DNA of 10,000 bases from assembly GCA_020216745.1 (NCBI GenBank), contig JAIWNQ010000015.1, positions 1 through 10,000 of the forward strand. Reading direction: 5' to 3'. Every line of letters starts with the position of its first letter. Positions within the stretch are counted from its first letter, which is position 1. The position numbers and the translations under genes were made by a program. Positions 7,181-10,000 of this stretch are shown here, piece by piece. Under the pieces are notes generated by a model. The model did no database searches, had not been told where the DNA came from, and worked only from the letters and a program-made list of their open reading frames with translations. Source of the stretch: Candidatus Hydrogenedens sp. (lineage in GTDB: Bacteria; Hydrogenedentota; Hydrogenedentia; Hydrogenedentales; Hydrogenedentaceae).

Positions 7181-8233
7181 ATGAAGAAGTCAGGTTTTAC
7201 ATTGATTGAGTTGCTTGTCGTCATAGCAATCATTGGTATTCTCGCAGCAATATTATTGCCTGCATTAGCCCGTGCTCGTGAAGCAGCACGTCGTTCCAGC
7301 TGTCAGAACAACCTCAAACAATGGGGTTTAGTTTTTAAGATGTATTCGAACGAATCAAAAGGTGAACGCTTCCCACCAATTGAGATTGAGGTGGCACAAG
7401 ATAATTATGATGGGCAATGGAAACAATATATCGCTGCTGGACCAAAAGTAAAAGCGATATATCCCGAGTATTTAACAGACCCGTCTATTCTAATTTGCCC
7501 ATCCGACTCACAAGAAACAATAAAATCATTGCAGGGTGTATCATTAGACCCAGCGAAAGCATCTGCATTGGGTGTGGGTCAAGAAGATTTCCATATCGGT
7601 TATTATTTAGGTGGAAATGATGGTGTGAATTTAGTTGATGCCAGTTATGCATATTTCGGTTGGGTATTCGACAAGATGGGCGATAATCCCACAGACTTAG
7701 TACCGATGGGCTCTCTTTCTGGGATTGCATCAATTGTGTTACAAGCGATGGGACAAAACATCTCTATTAGCGGTGATGCATTAGTTCCTGCTCAATTACC
7801 ATTAGCCCTTGCCCAAATGATTATGGACCATGCTACAGGTGTTGGTTGGTTCATGAATCCCGGCCCTCCAAATCCTGCTCAGGTATCCGACCTAAATGCA
7901 GCAATTGATGGAGATATTAGCGGGTCGAACCTTGTCTTTAATGGCATCAACTATGGTAATGGCGGTTCGACTACCGTATATCGCCTGCGTGAAGGTATTG
8001 AACGCTTCTTGATAACGGATATAAACAATCCTGCAACTGCAGCACAAGCCCAAAGCAGTGTTTTTATTATGCTCGACCAGTTAGGCTCCGGCGGAACAAC
8101 GGTCTTCTTCAACCATATTCCAGGGGGCTGTAATGTGTTGTATTTAGATGGCCATGTCGAATTCATTCGCTACCCAACAAAACAACCTGTAAATCAAGGG
8201 GTAGCTAACATTATGGCTCTCTTCTCCGCATAA
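7181..8233 (+). CDS. P4: DUF1559-type prepilin-like protein, fourth paralog
   Basis: This 350-residue paralog is the longest. Signal MKKSG^[14 protein letters not shown] with Glu10; Cys41, Cys106 and Cys317; [11 protein letters not shown]; terminal motif His312/Asp323-Gly324. Its first 65 residues match P1 ([28 protein letters not shown]). The loop after ICPSD ([18 protein letters not shown]) and the LFSA ending match P2. It alone carries a small insertion before NGGS ([11 protein letters not shown]) and reads NGGST where the others have NGGSN. It has the best SD of the four (AAGGAGGT, 7169-7176, about 5 bases from ATG), its own promoter, the STAB-SD-like leader and a strong terminator, so it is probably a well-expressed single-gene transcript. 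Confidence 0.93.
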   Translation: MKKSGFTLIELLVVIAIIGILAAILLPALARAREAARRSSCQNNLKQWGLVFKMYSNESKGERFPPIEIEVAQDNYDGQWKQYIAAGPKVKAIYPEYLTDPSILICPSDSQETIKSLQGVSLDPAKASALGVGQEDFHIGYYLGGNDGVNLVDASYAYFGWVFDKMGDNPTDLVPMGSLSGIASIVLQAMGQNISISGDALVPAQLPLALAQMIMDHATGVGWFMNPGPPNPAQVSDLNAAIDGDISGSNLVFNGINYGNGGSTTVYRLREGIERFLITDINNPATAAQAQSSVFIMLDQLGSGGTTVFFNHIPGGCNVLYLDGHVEFIRYPTKQPVNQGVANIMALFSA

Positions 8234-8258
8234 TACGAATTCTTTCTCTTATCCTTAC

Positions 8259-8298
8259 GCCCTGACCTATTCCAAAACAGGTCAGGGCCATTCTTTTT
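8259..8298 (+). terminator. Rho-independent terminator after P4
   Basis: GCCCTGACCT (8259-8268) pairs perfectly with AGGTCAGGGC (8279-8288) around a 10-base loop, and a T-rich run (ATTCTTTTT) follows. This GC-rich stem in an AT-rich gap closes the pilin-like array. Confidence 0.85.
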
Positions 8299-8403
8299 CC
8301 GTCCCCATTCCTATGTATTCCTTTCTTTCAAAATTTATATCTCGATATGAAATATATCTTAATAAAATCTCGTTATTGTTAATATAAAAGAAAGGAATAA
8401 GAT

Positions 8404-8985
8404 ATGAAATATATAACGAAAATTCTTTTAGTATGTACATTAATTATTTCTTATGCTTTATCTGCTTCAGCCACAAATATGGATTACAAAATCGACCCGA
8501 CGCATTCCTCTGTATGGTTTCGAATTCTACATTTAGGGATAAGTGCTGTATACGGAGCATTCAGTGACATTTCTGGCAAAATTTCTTTTAATCCCAACAC
8601 ACCTGAACACTCCTCTATAGAAGCCATTGTGAAAACATCCTCCATAAATACACTTAATGATAAGCGGGACGAACATCTTCGAGGCACTGATTTTTTTAAT
8701 GTTGAACACTATCCCGAGGCAATATTCAAAAGTACTTCTTGGACAAAAATAGACGATAACCACTTTCACATAAAAGGGACCCTCACCTTATTAGGCGTAG
8801 AAAAACCCGTAGAGTTTGATGCACATCTCCTCGGTATTGGAAAAGGAAGGCAAAATGAAGACCGTATCGGTTTTGAGGCTGTATTTACTATCAAAAGAAG
8901 TGATTTTGGAATGACAAAATATGCACCTCCTCAATTGGGAGATGAGGTTATCCTTACAGTCGCTATTGAGGCTGAAAACAAATAA
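8404..8985 (+). CDS. YceI-family secreted lipocalin-like protein
   Basis: The 193-residue protein has a Sec signal peptide (basic MKYITK, hydrophobic ILLVCTLIISYAL, cleavage after Ala-Ser-Ala at residue 23), so it is periplasmic or secreted. The mature part follows the YceI pattern: YKIDPTHSSVWFRILHLG at the start, a central DKRDEHLRGTDFFNVEHYPE, then GTLTLLGVEKPVEFDA, and RIGFEAVFTIKRSDFGM before the end. YceI proteins form a lipocalin-like barrel that binds isoprenoid quinones or other long lipids; the ligand of this one is unknown. The length is typical. SD AAAGGAA (8391-8397) is 6 bases from ATG. It sits after the P4 terminator, so it is probably an independent unit, although no clear promoter is visible in the AT-rich 100 bases before it. 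It converges on the Nudix gene with a 10-base gap. Confidence 0.93.
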   Translation: MKYITKILLVCTLIISYALSASATNMDYKIDPTHSSVWFRILHLGISAVYGAFSDISGKISFNPNTPEHSSIEAIVKTSSINTLNDKRDEHLRGTDFFNVEHYPEAIFKSTSWTKIDDNHFHIKGTLTLLGVEKPVEFDAHLLGIGKGRQNEDRIGFEAVFTIKRSDFGMTKYAPPQLGDEVILTVAIEAENK

Positions 8986-8995
8986 TGTGTGCTAT

Positions 8996-9523
8996 CTAAT
9001 GTTTATCAATACGATATAACATTGCCTGTAAGGCAATATAAGTTTTGCCATCATCAAACCCAAAATTCGCAAGTCGCTCTCTTACTTCCTGCAAAGGAAT
9101 CTGAACAACTTCAATACGTTCATCATGGTCAGGGCACGTCCCAATAAATTTTAAGTCCGTGGCAAAATAAAAATAAATCCGTTCGGAACAATATCCGACT
9201 GAAGAATATGCTGACCCTAAATACTCAAACACACCTGCCTGATAGCCTGTTTCTTCTTCCAACTCTCTCTTTGCCCGTTCCATCGGGTCTTCATTCCGCT
9301 CAATCTTCCCTGCTGGTGCCTCAAGGATATAAGTACCGATAGCAATACGAAATTGACGAACCAGTATCACATGGTCTATATCCAACACTGCAATACAAAC
9401 CCCACCAGGATGTTCAATCACTTCACGAAATGCCGTTTGCCCATCATCTATTGTTACTGTGCCTACCCGAACATTTACAATTTTCCCTTGATAAATTAAT
9501 GAAGACTCGTTCCACCGTTCCAT
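8996..9523 (-). CDS. Nudix hydrolase, ADP-ribose pyrophosphatase-like
   Basis: The Nudix box is complete: Gly-x5-Glu-x7-Arg-Glu-x2-Glu-Glu-x-Gly, seen as GKIERNEDPMERAKRELEEE then TG. The glutamates bind the catalytic Mg2+. The surrounding sequence (IYQGKIVNVRVGTV, EHPGGVCIAVL, LVRQFRIAIGTYILEAPAGK, and YSSVGYCSERIYFY after the box) is that of the NudF/ADP-ribose pyrophosphatase group, which hydrolyses ADP-ribose to AMP and ribose 5-phosphate in the cytoplasm. Exact substrate is not proven. I chose the ATG at 9523 (175 residues), one base after the stop of the upstream gene, with GGAGG 14 bases before it. A GTG at 9544 would add seven residues (182 in all) and overlap the upstream gene, but it has a poorer SD. 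Translational coupling is likely in either case. Confidence 0.9.
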   Translation of the reverse strand: MERWNESSLIYQGKIVNVRVGTVTIDDGQTAFREVIEHPGGVCIAVLDIDHVILVRQFRIAIGTYILEAPAGKIERNEDPMERAKRELEEETGYQAGVFEYLGSAYSSVGYCSERIYFYFATDLKFIGTCPDHDERIEVVQIPLQEVRERLANFGFDDGKTYIALQAMLYRIDKH

Positions 9524-9524
9524 C

Positions 9525-10000
9525 TTAAAAACTATCGCCTCCACCTATCAACCGTCCCAACATACCTAATCCCTTACCTCCTCCACCAATATTCGTCTCT
9601 TCACGATTCCTACGTGATGCAGAGATGATTCGGTCCGCAAGACGCGAAAATGGCAATGTCTGTAAATATACCTTACCTGGTCCCTGCAACGTTGCAAGAA
9701 ACAACCCTTCTCCTCCAAACAGAACATTCTTAAAACCAGACATAAATTGAATATCATATTTCACTGTAGATGCAAACCCCGCAATACAGCCCGTATCTAC
9801 GCGAAGTGTCTCTCCTGCAGATAATTCCCGTTCTAAAACGGTACCCCCAATATGGACAAATGCAAAACCATCACCCGTTAATTTCTGTAATATGAATCCT
9901 TCACCACCGAATAAGCCTATACCTATCTTCTTCACCAGCGTCGGCGTTATCTCAACCCCTCCCGCCGCACATAGGAATGCATCCTTCTGGCAAATAAAAG
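9525..10000 (-). CDS. TIGR00266 / AIM24-family protein (N-terminus beyond window)
   Basis: The minus-strand frame is open from the right window edge to a stop at 9525-9527. It does not begin at the internal GTG at 9935, because upstream codons read ICQKDAFLCAAGGVEITPTL, which is typical family sequence. Conserved pieces follow in order: IGLFGGEGFILQKLTGDGFA, FVHIGGTVLE, GETLRVDTGCIAGF, VLFGGEGLFLATLQGPGKVY, LQTLPFSRLADRI, then a Gly-rich tail ending GRLIGGGDSF. The family is related to mitochondrial AIM24 and to the tryptophan RNA-binding attenuator (TRAP)-like fold. Its bacterial function is not established. The internal FGGEG repeat reflects the pseudo-duplicated beta structure. It is the first gene of a probable two-gene unit with the Nudix hydrolase, which starts at or inside its stop region. 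Confidence 0.88.
   Translation of the reverse strand, partial: FICQKDAFLCAAGGVEITPTLVKKIGIGLFGGEGFILQKLTGDGFAFVHIGGTVLERELSAGETLRVDTGCIAGFASTVKYDIQFMSGFKNVLFGGEGLFLATLQGPGKVYLQTLPFSRLADRIISASRRNREETNIGGGGKGLGMLGRLIGGGDSF

Noticed and set aside
7485..7733. Minus-strand and alternate-frame open frames inside the pilin-like genes
   Set aside because: Equivalent antisense frames recur in all four paralogs (for example near 3523-3729, 4809-5024 and 5863-6054) because the sense strand is conserved. They are shadows.

Overview
The window is a stretch of a low-GC bacterial chromosome with very AT-rich intergenic DNA. It carries ordinary housekeeping genes around a tandem array of four paralogous pilin-like genes. 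The four proteins have a class III prepilin signal followed by the large DUF1559-type body (an 'H-x-DG' motif near the C-terminus). Multi-copy families of this kind are typical of Planctomycetota/PVC-like, Lentisphaerota, Hydrogenedentota, Armatimonadota and similar Gram-negative phyla. A member of one of these is my best guess from family knowledge; no marker gene here fixes the phylum.

Layout. Positions 1-180 (+) hold the last 60 codons of secA, ending in the SEC-C zinc motif. A membrane-anchored transglutaminase-like protein (156-1643, +) overlaps it by 25 bases. Convergent to this, on the minus strand, are trxA (thioredoxin, 2800-3114) and asd (aspartate-semialdehyde dehydrogenase, 1684-2688), transcribed trxA then asd. 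A 436-base AT-rich divergent region (3115-3550) separates trxA from the array and holds a promoter for each side.

The array (called P1-P4 here) runs 3551-8233 on the plus strand. P1 (3551-4588) has a perfect sigma70-type promoter and ends at a 13-bp hairpin. P2 and P3 (4825-5871 and 5897-6934) are 25 bases apart and probably form one transcript. P4 (7181-8233) has its own near-consensus promoter and ends at a GC-rich terminator. P1 and P4 share an unusual leader: an extended anti-Shine-Dalgarno match (GAAAGGAGGTGA) plus ATAAAAAATC, about 60-70 bases before the real start. It resembles the STAB-SD mRNA-stabilising element known from Bacillus cry3A. P2/P3 lack a convincing copy.

Downstream are a secreted YceI-family lipocalin-like protein (8404-8985, +) and, convergent to it, a minus-strand pair: a TIGR00266/AIM24-family protein that runs off the window's right edge, followed by an ADP-ribose-pyrophosphatase-like Nudix hydrolase.

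No pilus assembly ATPase, prepilin peptidase or secretin is in the window, so the pilin-like proteins must rely on machinery encoded elsewhere. No tRNA, rRNA, CRISPR array or insertion sequence was seen. The most interesting signals are the shared leader of P1/P4, the mosaic relationships among the four paralogs, and a locally near-identical block between P2 and P3.
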